A stretch of 64,000 nucleotides of DNA, taken from positions 1 through 64,000 of the forward strand of contig NZ_JAOEJU010000021.1 of the NCBI RefSeq assembly GCF_025447595.1, read 5' to 3'. Source of the stretch: Pseudomonas koreensis. Lineage in GTDB: Bacteria; Pseudomonadota; Gammaproteobacteria; Pseudomonadales; Pseudomonadaceae. Below are positions 34,272-41,721 of the stretch, piece after piece. The position numbers were made by a program, and so were the translations under genes. Each line of letters starts with the position of its first letter. Position 1 is the first letter of the stretch. The notes beneath the pieces are model-generated. The model was not told the origin of the DNA, did not search any database, and saw nothing but the letters and a program-made list of their open reading frames with translations.

Positions 34272-35115
34272 ATTCGCCTCGCTCGCTGGCCTTCATGGCA
34301 ATCCGCTTGCCCGCGCGACCGGCAATCCCGCTCGCCTGCCCGTTCTGCTGCTTGCCCATGCGCGCCTGGGTAATCAATTCGGGAATCAGCTCCCCCTCCG
34401 GCAGGTTCTTCCAGAACCTCATGGGCAAATGTCCCTGCATGACCTTCTCGTTCAACCGTGCCGGATTGAAGATGTGGCTGTAGTACGTCAGCCACAAATC
34501 ATCGTGGGGATCATCGACGTTCTGCGCCAGTTGCTGCCATTCCACCGGGCACTGGCGTTGATGGATCAGTTGTTCGCCATCGTAATAAACCCCGTCGCGG
34601 GGGGTGGCGATCAGCCAACGATGCCGGCCCATGCGCCCGATGAAGTGTTCGCTGGCGCTGTGCAGGATGTCGTGGGCCGGTTCATGCCACGCCACATATT
34701 GCGGGCCCGGCAACTCTGGCGGGCGCTCGATGAAACGCACGAACGCATGCAAATGATGGGCTTCACGTTGCACCTGCTTGATCCGCCGCTGCAACTCGCT
34801 GCCCAGTTTGTCGCCGGCCATCATTGCCGTGCGATCGCCATGGCTGACGCGCCAGAGCACTTCATAAAGCAGACTCCAGCGCTGATCGCCACGGTATCGC
34901 GACGCTTGTTCCAGCGTATCGAGCAACGCACGCGGAATCCGCGCCTGAAACGGTCCCTGCCCTTCAGGCACCGACACGTCACTGGCGAACAGGTCACTCA
35001 CCCCTTCCGACGCCCAGCTCACCAGACTCGGATCGATTTCATGACTGAGCAGCCAGCGCGCCTGCTGGCGCCAGATGTCGAACAGGTCGTCGCAATCGAG
35101 GTTGATCATCCCCAC
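34270..35115 (-). CDS. TIGR03915-type partner protein of a DNA-repair radical SAM enzyme
   Basis: A 281-residue protein of the family annotated as SAM/SPL-family-associated putative DNA metabolism protein. It has no transmembrane segment. Conserved-looking stretches are RYRGDQRWSLLYEVLWRVSHGDR (residues about 72-94), HAFVRFIERPP and YVAWHEPAHDILHSASEHFIGRM. A short basic, Gly/Lys/Arg-rich tail follows. In some bacteria this domain is fused to a UdgX-type uracil-DNA glycosylase; here it stands alone. Its start overlaps the stop of the radical SAM gene by 10 bases (alternative ATG at 35109), so the two are translationally coupled. Biochemical function is not established to my knowledge; DNA repair is inferred from association and from the LexA box upstream. 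Confidence 0.8.
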   Translation of the reverse strand: MGMINLDCDDLFDIWRQQARWLLSHEIDPSLVSWASEGVSDLFASDVSVPEGQGPFQARIPRALLDTLEQASRYRGDQRWSLLYEVLWRVSHGDRTAMMAGDKLGSELQRRIKQVQREAHHLHAFVRFIERPPELPGPQYVAWHEPAHDILHSASEHFIGRMGRHRWLIATPRDGVYYDGEQLIHQRQCPVEWQQLAQNVDDPHDDLWLTYYSHIFNPARLNEKVMQGHLPMRFWKNLPEGELIPELITQARMGKQQNGQASGIAGRAGKRIAMKASERGE

Positions 35116-36326
35116 AGCCCCATCTGCTGCGGCATCGGCCGGTCGCGCAGCTGTTGATAGAGCATCTGGCTGGTGACCTCGGCCTGCTGCGGGTGGTAAT
35201 CACTGGTGATGATGAACGGCTTGGCCTTGGCCAGCACGCAACGCATTCGCGCCACGTCTTCGTAGCGAATGCGCCGCTGCCGACGAAGTTCCACCAGGCG
35301 CTCGGTGGTGCGCAGGCCGATGCCGGGAATGCGTGAGATCAGCGCCGGTTCGGCGCGATTGAGGTCCAGCGGAAACACCTCGCGATTTTGCAGCGCCCAG
35401 GCCAGTTTCGGATCGATGTCCAGCGCCAGATTGCCCGGCCCCGTGAGCAACTCACCAGCGGTATAGCCATAACCGCGCAGTAAAAAATCAGCCTGATACA
35501 AGCGATGCTCGCGCATCAGCGGCGGCGCGGCCAGCGGAACGCTTTTCGGGCTGTCGGGAATCGGGCTGAACGCCGAGTAATAGACCCGACGCAGGCGGAA
35601 GTTACCGTAGAGCGCCTGAGCGCTGTGCAGGATGGTGCTGTCGTCGGTGTCATCGGCACCGACGATCATTTGCGTGCTCTGCCCGGCCGGGGCGAACTTT
35701 GGTGCGCGGGGTTCGTTAAGCACGGTCTGCACACCGGTGTAGATGGTGTTCATCGCCTGCTTGATCGAACCGATGTGCTTCTCCGGCGCGAGGGTTTGCA
35801 GGCTGGCATCGGTGGGCAATTCGATGTTGACGCTCAAGCGGTCGGCGTAGCGCCCGGCCTCTTCGATCAGCGCGGGATCCGCATCAGGGATGGTCTTGAG
35901 ATGAATGTAGCCACGGAACTCATGCTCTTCGCGCAACAGCTTCGCGACGCGCACAAGTTGCTCCATGGTGTAGTCCGCCGAACGGATGATCCCCGAGCTT
36001 AGGAACAACCCGCTGACGCAATTGCGCCGGTAGAAATCCAGCGTCAGCGTTACCACTTCCTCGGGCGTGAAGCGCGCACGGGGGACGTCGCTGGAGCGGC
36101 GGTTGACGCAGTATTGGCAGTCGTAAAGACAGAAATTGGTCAGCAGAACCTTGAGCAGCGACACGCAACGCCCGTCCGGCGTGTAGCTGTGGCAAATGCC
36201 CATGCCATCGGTCGAACCCAGCCCGCTCTTGCCCTCGGAACTGCGCTTGGGCGCGCCACTGCTCGCGCACGAGGCGTCGTACTTGGCGGCGTCGGCGAGG
36301 ATGCTGAGCTTGTCGATGATTTGCAT
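35106..36326 (-). CDS. putative DNA modification/repair radical SAM protein (TIGR03916 type)
   Basis: A 406-residue radical SAM protein. The 4Fe-4S/SAM motif is NFCLYDCQYC (Cys66, Cys70, Cys73, CX3CX2C), inside a barrel spanning about 55-300. The C-terminus carries a helix-hairpin-helix segment (ISRIPGIGLRTTERLVELR, about residues 340-358), which points to nucleic-acid binding. An N-terminal Cys/Ser-rich stretch (DASCASSGAPKRSS) precedes the core. The family is named as putative DNA modification/repair but has no proven reaction that I know of. A CTG-N10-CAG LexA box lies 16 bases upstream of the start, and the partner gene overlaps its end. Confidence 0.87.
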   Translation of the reverse strand: MQIIDKLSILADAAKYDASCASSGAPKRSSEGKSGLGSTDGMGICHSYTPDGRCVSLLKVLLTNFCLYDCQYCVNRRSSDVPRARFTPEEVVTLTLDFYRRNCVSGLFLSSGIIRSADYTMEQLVRVAKLLREEHEFRGYIHLKTIPDADPALIEEAGRYADRLSVNIELPTDASLQTLAPEKHIGSIKQAMNTIYTGVQTVLNEPRAPKFAPAGQSTQMIVGADDTDDSTILHSAQALYGNFRLRRVYYSAFSPIPDSPKSVPLAAPPLMREHRLYQADFLLRGYGYTAGELLTGPGNLALDIDPKLAWALQNREVFPLDLNRAEPALISRIPGIGLRTTERLVELRRQRRIRYEDVARMRCVLAKAKPFIITSDYHPQQAEVTSQMLYQQLRDRPMPQQMGLWG

Positions 36327-36339
36327 GGCACGGACTCGA

Positions 36340-36359
36340 TACTGTTCGTATATACAGTA
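36340..36359 (-). promoter_or_regulatory. LexA (SOS) box
   Basis: CTGTTCGTATATACAG (36342-36357) fits CTG-N10-CAG exactly, with symmetric flanks making TACTGT...ACAGTA. It lies 16 bases upstream of the radical SAM start codon, where LexA would block transcription. The interior is alternating TATATA, as in strong SOS boxes. Confidence 0.82.
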
Positions 36360-36369
36360 TAGAGAGCGT

Positions 36370-36480
36370 TTGACTCATACAAGATGCAATACCGTTCTTC
36401 GTCGGATTATCGCGCCGCAGCAGTCAGGTCAATTTGACTCAATTGCAGTCAGATTGACTCGATATCACGAAGGTCATAAT
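36370..36480. promoter_or_regulatory. repeated TTGACTC motifs and candidate promoter before the SDR gene
   Basis: TTGACTC occurs at 36370, 36434 and 36454, with TTGACTG at 36538, and CAGTCA at 36421 and 36446. AGTCA/TGACT inverted pairs therefore occur twice with different spacers. TTGACT at 36454 with CATAAT at 36475-36480 could be a -35/-10 pair, though the 15-base spacing is short. The array lies in the divergent gap between the radical SAM and SDR genes. Confidence 0.4.
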
Positions 36481-36588
36481 GACTATCAAATCTGCGCAGC
36501 CCTTGATATTCGAGGCTGCCCGGCATGGCCCGAAAATTGACTGACCCACGGTAGCCATTTGGCTGAAGACCAAAAACGGGAGTTGAAC

Positions 36589-37332
36589 ATGGATCATGTT
36601 TTTCAGGGCAAGCTTGCCGTCATCACCGGTGCCAGTTCAGGCATAGGCCTGGCCGTTACCGAACGCCTGCTGAATCAAGGCGCACGCGTGTTGGCCATGT
36701 CGCGAAAACTCGGCGCACTGGCCGAACTGCTTGAGCGGTATCCCCACCAACTAGTCTGGCATCCCGGCGATGTCACTCAAGCAACCGACCTTGCCGCTTT
36801 GGCCGATCAGGCTGCGAGCGTGGGCCAGGTAAGTTTCGTGGTACCCAACGCCGGTATCGCGGAACTCGCCGACGGGCTCGACAGTTCGGCGTTCGAGCGC
36901 CAATGGGCAGTGAACGGCGCCGGCGCCCTGAAAACCTTGGCCACCCTGCGCCCGCACCTTGCAGACAAGTCGTCAGTGGTGTTCATCGGTACTTTCCTGG
37001 CGCAAATCAGCTTCGCCGGACTGGCCGCCTACATCGCGTCAAAAGCAGCATTGATCACCCATGCCCGTACTCTCGCGGTCGAGCTGGCGCCCCATGGCGT
37101 GCGCATCAATTGCGTCTCCCCCGGCCCGACCGCAACGCCGATCTGGTCAACGCTGGGCCTGAGCGACGAAGCGCTCGGGAACGTAGCCCAAGGCGTCAAC
37201 CAACGTCTGTTGAGCGGGCAGTTTCTCGAACCGTCGGCAGTGGCCGACGTCATTCTTTTCCAGTTGAGCAATGGCGCTCGCGGCGTCATTGGTCAGGATT
37301 GGGTGGTCGATAGCGGATATACCCTGAGCTAA
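36589..37332 (+). CDS. SDR-family oxidoreductase
   Basis: A 247-residue classical short-chain dehydrogenase. It has the TGASSGIG nucleotide motif (13-20), an N-A-G motif in VVPNAGIAEL, the catalytic YIASKAA (Tyr-XXX-Lys, about 146-152) and the C-terminal VDSGYTLS. An Arg in the SRK segment after beta-2 suggests NADP preference. GGGAG upstream supports 36589. The gene ends convergently with the ArsR gene, overlapping by 4 bases, and a P450 gene lies just beyond, so it may act in the same pathway; the substrate is unknown. Confidence 0.85.
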   Translation: MDHVFQGKLAVITGASSGIGLAVTERLLNQGARVLAMSRKLGALAELLERYPHQLVWHPGDVTQATDLAALADQAASVGQVSFVVPNAGIAELADGLDSSAFERQWAVNGAGALKTLATLRPHLADKSSVVFIGTFLAQISFAGLAAYIASKAALITHARTLAVELAPHGVRINCVSPGPTATPIWSTLGLSDEALGNVAQGVNQRLLSGQFLEPSAVADVILFQLSNGARGVIGQDWVVDSGYTLS

Positions 37333-38090
37333 CGCGCATGGAGCGATCCGGGCGTGGAATCTGTCAGCTGGCGACCTGACGAATCCCGCCCGGACTCGGG
37401 CACAACCAGCCCCCATCGAGACGCCAGTTCTCGGCGCCCCTGCACCGTCAACGTCAGCGCCCGACTGTCCAGATCCTGCGTCACCCATTTGCGCTTCAAC
37501 GCAGCCTGCAATAACGCCGCCCCGAGCGAACCGCCTAAGTGCGGCCGACGCATGCTCCAGTCCAGACACGGGCAAGCGAAGCGTCGACGCAACGTCGACA
37601 GATCCTTGACCTCAATGCCCAACCCTTCAAACAAAGCCTCGCCGCTTTCACTGAGGCGATAAACCTGCTCATCGGTTTCCACCAGCCATCCCGCCTCAAG
37701 CAACCGGTCATGCAGCAACACCGCCAGCGTCCCGGCCATGTGGTCATAACAGGTGCGAGCGAATTGCAGGCGATCCGGTGTGTGCGGTTTGAAGGTCGGT
37801 GCGGGGTTCTGACCGATCACCATCAGCGCTTCCAGCGCCTGGGCCACGCGTTTATCCGCGAGGCTGTAATAACGGTGGCGGCCCTGTACATGCAGGCGCA
37901 CCAGCGCCAGATCCTTGAGTTTGGCCAGGTGCGCGCTGGCGGTCGAAGCGCTGACGTCGGCGAGGGTCGCCAGCTCCGTGGCGGTGCGGGCGTGGCCATC
38001 CATCAGCGAGCACAGCATTTTGGTCCGCGCCGGCTCCGCGATGGCGGCGGCCACTTGCGAGACACCGATGTCTTGATGTTCTGCGTGCAT
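37329..38090 (-). CDS. long ArsR-type winged-helix regulator
   Basis: A 253-residue regulator. An ArsR winged helix (residues about 10-90, recognition segment SASTASAHLAKLKDL) is followed by an unusually long C-terminal domain of about 150 residues. That domain holds Cys173-Pro-Cys175 in FACPCLDW and an RRPHLGGSLGAALL segment. Classical metal-site cysteines in the alpha-3 helix are absent. It is divergent from the P450 gene (79 bases) and convergent with the SDR gene, so it probably controls one or both. The inducer could be a small molecule or a redox or metal signal at the CPC motif; that is inference. Confidence 0.82.
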   Translation of the reverse strand: MHAEHQDIGVSQVAAAIAEPARTKMLCSLMDGHARTATELATLADVSASTASAHLAKLKDLALVRLHVQGRHRYYSLADKRVAQALEALMVIGQNPAPTFKPHTPDRLQFARTCYDHMAGTLAVLLHDRLLEAGWLVETDEQVYRLSESGEALFEGLGIEVKDLSTLRRRFACPCLDWSMRRPHLGGSLGAALLQAALKRKWVTQDLDSRALTLTVQGRRELASRWGLVVPESGRDSSGRQLTDSTPGSLHAR

Positions 38091-38169
38091 ATTTCGCTCC
38101 CGGACGAATCATCGCCCTCAAGGACTGGAGATAGTAGCAACACTTTCCCCACCGACAAGGTTGCGATCC

Positions 38170-39270
38170 ATGGACCCGATCATCGCTGCAACTCACGCCG
38201 ATCCTTATCCCTACTACGCCGAACTGCGCGCATCGGGTGGGCTGACTTTTCATCACGGACTGAAACTGTGGGTCGCCAGCAGCGCCCGGGCGGTTTGCGC
38301 GGTGTTGGCGCATCCGGATTGCCGGGTGCGTCCGGTGCAGGAACCGGTGCCCAAGGCTATCGCCGATGGCATGGCGGGCAAGGTGTTCGGCCAGTTGATG
38401 CGTATGAATGACGGCGAAGCTCAGCGTTGCCCGCGCTCGGCCATCGAGCCGCCGTTGGGGCTGTTTGAGCGGGACGAAGTCAGCGCGCTGGTGTCCGCGC
38501 GGCTGATCACGAACGATTCCGACGGCCTCTATAAAGCAATGTTTCGCGGCCCGGTGTGCGTAGTTGCCTCGCTGCTCGGATTCACCCCGGCGCAGGCGCG
38601 GATAATCAGTGAACTGACGGCGGATTTCGCGGCGTGTCTATCGCCGTTGAGCAATGACTTGCAACTGGCGGCAGCCCATCGAGCGGCGGAGCAATTGCAC
38701 GGGTACTTCATCGATTTGCTGGCGGATCCGAATCCGTTTCTCGCCGACATTCAACAGCGTTTTGCAGGCGAAGAGGAGGTGCTGATCGCCAACCTCATCG
38801 GCCTCTGCTCGCAGACATTCGAGGCCACCGCAGGGCTGATCGGCAATGCGCTGGTGGCTTTGCAGCGCCAGCCTGAATTACACGCGGCGTCAGTGGATTC
38901 GCTGCTGGCTGAAGTCCAGCGGCTCGATCCATCGGTACAGAATACCCGTCGTTTTGTGTCGAACAGCTGTGAAATCGACGGCATGCGACTGGAAGCGGGC
39001 GATGTGATTCTGGTGTTGCTGGCCTCAGCCAATCGCGACCCGGCCCTGAATGAAAATCCGGATCTGTTTCTGACGGATCGCCCGAACCGCCGCAGCTTCA
39101 CGTTCGGCAGTGGTCGGCATCAATGTCCGGGGCAAAAGTTAGCGATGACGATTGCCAGCGCTACCGTTGGTGAAATCCTCGCCCACGACATAGACCTGAA
39201 GCGGTTCGCCTGGCATTACCGCCCTTCGCTGAACGGGCGAATTCCGCTGTTCAGCGAAGTACGGGCTTAG
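38170..39270 (+). CDS. small cytochrome P450
   Basis: A 366-residue soluble P450, shorter than the usual 400 or so. The heme-ligand loop is FTFGSGRHQCPGQ with Cys319. The K-helix ExxR is Glu248-Val-Gln-Arg251. The I-helix segment reads SQTFEATAGLI, so the acid Glu218 is present but the residue normally Thr is Ala219, with Thr220 next. The C-helix region (MNDGEAQRCPR) is also atypical. No ferredoxin or reductase gene is adjacent. A TTG 9 bases before the chosen ATG is the alternative start. The stop overlaps dmeF by 4 bases convergently. Substrate unknown. Confidence 0.85.
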   Translation: MDPIIAATHADPYPYYAELRASGGLTFHHGLKLWVASSARAVCAVLAHPDCRVRPVQEPVPKAIADGMAGKVFGQLMRMNDGEAQRCPRSAIEPPLGLFERDEVSALVSARLITNDSDGLYKAMFRGPVCVVASLLGFTPAQARIISELTADFAACLSPLSNDLQLAAAHRAAEQLHGYFIDLLADPNPFLADIQQRFAGEEEVLIANLIGLCSQTFEATAGLIGNALVALQRQPELHAASVDSLLAEVQRLDPSVQNTRRFVSNSCEIDGMRLEAGDVILVLLASANRDPALNENPDLFLTDRPNRRSFTFGSGRHQCPGQKLAMTIASATVGEILAHDIDLKRFAWHYRPSLNGRIPLFSEVRA

Positions 39271-40202
39271 GCGCTGCGCAATTCGATCGTCAGGTGCGAC
39301 AACTCATGCACCGGTGCCAGACGCTCGCGAATCGCTTCAGCAGTCACGCCAGCCGCCGCGACTACGCTGACAATCGCCGCCCGCGCCTGCGGGCCGACCT
39401 GCCAGACGTGCAGGTCGCTGATGCGCACGTCGTCGGAGGTTTCCAGCAGTTCGCGGATCTCCTCGGCCACCGGTTCATCGGTGGTATCGAGCAGCACGGC
39501 TGCGCTGTCGCGCATCAGGTTCCATGCCCATTTGGCGATGACGATGGAGCCGACGATGCCCATCACCGGGTCCATCCAGACCCAGCCCAGATAGCGCCCG
39601 GCAAGCAGCGCGGCGATCGCCAGCACCGACGTCAACGCGTCTGCCAGTACGTGCATGTAGGCGGAACGCAGGTTGTTGTCGTGATGGTGATGATGGCCAT
39701 GATCGTGGCTATGGCCGTGGTCATGATGGCTGTGATGGCCGGCCAGCAGGAAGGCGCTGAGCAGGTTGACGCCCAGGCCGACCACGGCAATCAAGGTCGC
39801 TTCGCCGAACGCCACGCTGGTGGGTTCGAACAGACGGAAAACCGATTCCCCCGCAATGCCCAGCGACACCAGCCCCAGCACCATCGCCGAGGCAAAACCC
39901 GCCAAATCGCCGACCTTGCCGGTGCCGAAACTGTAGCGCCGGTTGTTGGCGTTGCGCCGGGCAAAACCATAGGCCGCCACCGCGATGCCCAAGGCACCGG
40001 CGTGAGTCGCCATGTGGAAACCGTCGGCCAGCAGCGCCATGGAGCCGGTGAGATAACCGGCGGCAATTTCGCCGATCATCATCACGAACGTCAGCGCCAC
40101 CACCCACAAGGTTCGGCGGGCGTTGTCGTCGTGGGATGCACCGAGGAACTGGTGATCGTGGGAAAACGTTTCAGCCTTGAGTGTCATGGCGTGGTTGCTC
40201 AC
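39267..40202 (-). CDS. dmeF: cation diffusion facilitator, Co/Ni efflux (DmeF type)
   Basis: A 311-residue CDF exporter with six membrane segments. The ADGFHMATHAGALG helix-2 motif carries the metal-site Asp and His, and the LADALTSVLAI motif is the helix-5 counterpart. A His/Asp-rich cytosolic loop of about 20 residues (from about 156) lies between them, followed by a C-terminal dimerisation domain. It overlaps the upstream CsoR/RcnR-family gene by 4 bases (ATGA). Pairing with an RcnR-type sensor indicates Co2+/Ni2+ export, although Zn2+ transport is possible for the family. Confidence 0.9.
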   Translation of the reverse strand: MSNHAMTLKAETFSHDHQFLGASHDDNARRTLWVVALTFVMMIGEIAAGYLTGSMALLADGFHMATHAGALGIAVAAYGFARRNANNRRYSFGTGKVGDLAGFASAMVLGLVSLGIAGESVFRLFEPTSVAFGEATLIAVVGLGVNLLSAFLLAGHHSHHDHGHSHDHGHHHHHDNNLRSAYMHVLADALTSVLAIAALLAGRYLGWVWMDPVMGIVGSIVIAKWAWNLMRDSAAVLLDTTDEPVAEEIRELLETSDDVRISDLHVWQVGPQARAAIVSVVAAAGVTAEAIRERLAPVHELSHLTIELRSA

Positions 40203-40474
40203 TTGGAATAACGGCGAATGGCCTGCAGCAACTCTTCCACGCCCTGGGCGCGGGCTTCATCGCTGAGGTCTGGATGGGCGACATGCTCGCGTGCGTGGGC
40301 CTCGATGAACTGCTCCATCAGGCCGTTGATTGCCCCGCGAACCGCCGCCATCAGGTGCAGCGTCTTGGCGCAATCTGCCTCGGACTCCAGCGCCCGTTCA
40401 ACCGCCTGAACCTGCCCGGCAATGCGCCGGACCCGGTTAAGCAACTCGCCTTTGTGTTCGTGAGTGTGCGACAT
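40199..40474 (-). CDS. dmeR: RcnR/DmeR-type Co/Ni-responsive repressor
   Basis: A 91-residue all-helical CsoR/RcnR/FrmR-family repressor. His3, Cys35, His60 and His64 are all present at the exact positions of the E. coli RcnR Co/Ni ligands, which separates it from Cu-sensing CsoR and formaldehyde-sensing FrmR. First gene of dmeR-dmeF. A C-tract operator lies immediately upstream of its start codon. Confidence 0.93.
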   Translation of the reverse strand: MSHTHEHKGELLNRVRRIAGQVQAVERALESEADCAKTLHLMAAVRGAINGLMEQFIEAHAREHVAHPDLSDEARAQGVEELLQAIRRYSK

Positions 40475-40477
40475 ACC

Positions 40478-40496
40478 TATACCCCCTACCCCTATA
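40478..40496. promoter_or_regulatory. DmeR/RcnR operator
   Basis: TATACCCCCTACCCCTATA is a C-tract flanked by TATA, the recognised form of RcnR- and DmeR-family sites, with two overlapping C-runs. It sits 4 bases upstream of the dmeR start. Confidence 0.75.
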
Positions 40497-40654
40497 TGGC
40501 GAGCATAGTCGCTGTTCGGATTGAAAGGGGCAAGGTCTGTTTTCGACCGTCCGTCGCGGCCTGAAATTTTATGTGAATGGATTGAGACGACGCGTCAGAT
40601 AGCGCCGCCTCTGAAAGGCTTTTCAGATGCAGGGTCGTTGGGAGCCCTCGTCTG

Positions 40655-40966
40655 TCAGGCCCATTGCAGCGGCGGGGACGACGAGAAACAGAGGTCTACG
40701 TCCAGTTTTGCAGCGGCCGACAAGTTGACCAGCGCATCCAGCGAGAACTTGTCGATTTTGCCGTTGAGTACGTCGTTGAGGCGCGGCTGAGTGATGCCAA
40801 GACGCTTGGCCGCCTCTTTCTGAGGGAGCTCCCACGCACGAATCGTTTCGCAAAGCGTGCGCATCAGCTTGGCCCGCAGACGCATGTTGGCCGCTTCCTG
40901 CGGCGTGTCTTCCAGTGCATCCCAGATGCTTGAGAAACGCTGGGGAGCGTTTTGATGATCCTTCAT
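40655..40966 (-). CDS. XRE/HigA-like antitoxin
   Basis: A 103-residue protein with a helix-turn-helix of the XRE type (QKEAAKRLGITQPRLNDVLNGK, residues about 49-70) and a short C-terminal extension. It is the second gene of a toxin-first pair, 3 bases after the toxin, the HigBA order. It should neutralise the toxin and repress the operon at the palindrome 41392-41411. Confidence 0.85.
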   Translation of the reverse strand: MKDHQNAPQRFSSIWDALEDTPQEAANMRLRAKLMRTLCETIRAWELPQKEAAKRLGITQPRLNDVLNGKIDKFSLDALVNLSAAAKLDVDLCFSSSPPLQWA

Positions 40967-40969
40967 GGC

Positions 40970-41293
40970 TTAACCTATTTCCTGGTATCTGGCCCGTGCC
41001 AGCTCTATGTCTCGCGTCTCGGTTTTGCGCGTGGTCTTTTGCAAGGCGTGCAGCACATAAATCGCGTCAGGCCGGTTGACCACATAAAACACTCGAAACG
41101 CCCCTGAGTCTTCGGTGATTCTGATTTCATTGACGCCCCGTCCGACGGTTTTCATGGGGCGCCAGTCGAAGGGTTCGTCACCCTGCTGCAACAGATCCAA
41201 TTGAAATCCTGCAGCTCTGCGAGCATCGAGGGGAAAAGCTCTCAGATCCTTGAGCGCACTCCCGACAAATACCACGTCCTTGTGTCTTGGCAT
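40970..41293 (-). CDS. RelE/HigB-like toxin (Gp49 family)
   Basis: A 107-residue basic protein of the phage-derived Gp49/HigB group, with the VGRGVNEIRITEDSGAFRVFYVV core (residues about 53-75) and a C-terminal LHALQKTTRKTE segment that is the family signature. Such toxins cleave mRNA at the ribosome. The start at 41293 is set by AGGAG with 6-base spacing; in-frame codons further upstream read through the operator region. Confidence 0.86.
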   Translation of the reverse strand: MPRHKDVVFVGSALKDLRAFPLDARRAAGFQLDLLQQGDEPFDWRPMKTVGRGVNEIRITEDSGAFRVFYVVNRPDAIYVLHALQKTTRKTETRDIELARARYQEIG

Positions 41294-41390
41294 TGGCATC
41301 TCCTGTGTTGGAAGGAAAAGCGTAATAGCCCGTACGGAATCGTGTCGCGGCGGTGTGTTGCAAGGAATGGCAGCGATCACATACCAGCAG

Positions 41391-41418
41391 ATTATATCGA
41401 AACCGATATAAATCAAGT
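41391..41418 (-). promoter_or_regulatory. operator and promoter of the HigBA-like operon
   Basis: TTATATCG (41392-41399) and CGATATAA (41404-41411) form a perfect inverted repeat around AAAC. On the minus strand a perfect TATAAT -10 (41396-41391) overlaps it, with ACTTGA (41418-41413) as a weak -35 at 16 bases. It lies about 100 bases upstream of the toxin start. Binding by the antitoxin would mask the -10 element. Confidence 0.65.
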
Positions 41419-41500
41419 TTGAATTGGCTTATCTGACATTTGGTATCACAAAGCAGAAATTCGCGAGCCAGCACACCTGATAAGCCGACGCAGAACCCTT

Positions 41501-41527
41501 GTGGGAGCGAGCTTGCTCGCGATGGCG
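41501..41527. repeat. REP element (single)
   Basis: One forward GTGGGAGCGAGCTTGCTCGCGA copy without a partner, in the otherwise gene-free stretch between the toxin gene and the DUF6124-type gene. Confidence 0.85.
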
Positions 41528-41721
41528 GACTGAAAAATGAAGCATCATTTTGCCGTCATCCGAGAGGCTACATCGCCTTGCGCCTTTGCCTACAACTACG
41601 CCAGAATCCGCCGGCTTGTGCAGTTTGGAGCCTGCCCGTAACTTGATTCGCATCACTGAATGGTCAGTGAACGGGTTTAGTCGCTCGGCGTTTTATCCAA
41701 GCTCGCAAGCTGTTTTTCAGT

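Noticed and set aside
34270..35115. Fusion of a UdgX-type uracil-DNA glycosylase to the TIGR03915-type protein.
   Set aside because: The protein is 281 residues and shows no glycosylase motifs; the fusion known elsewhere is absent here.
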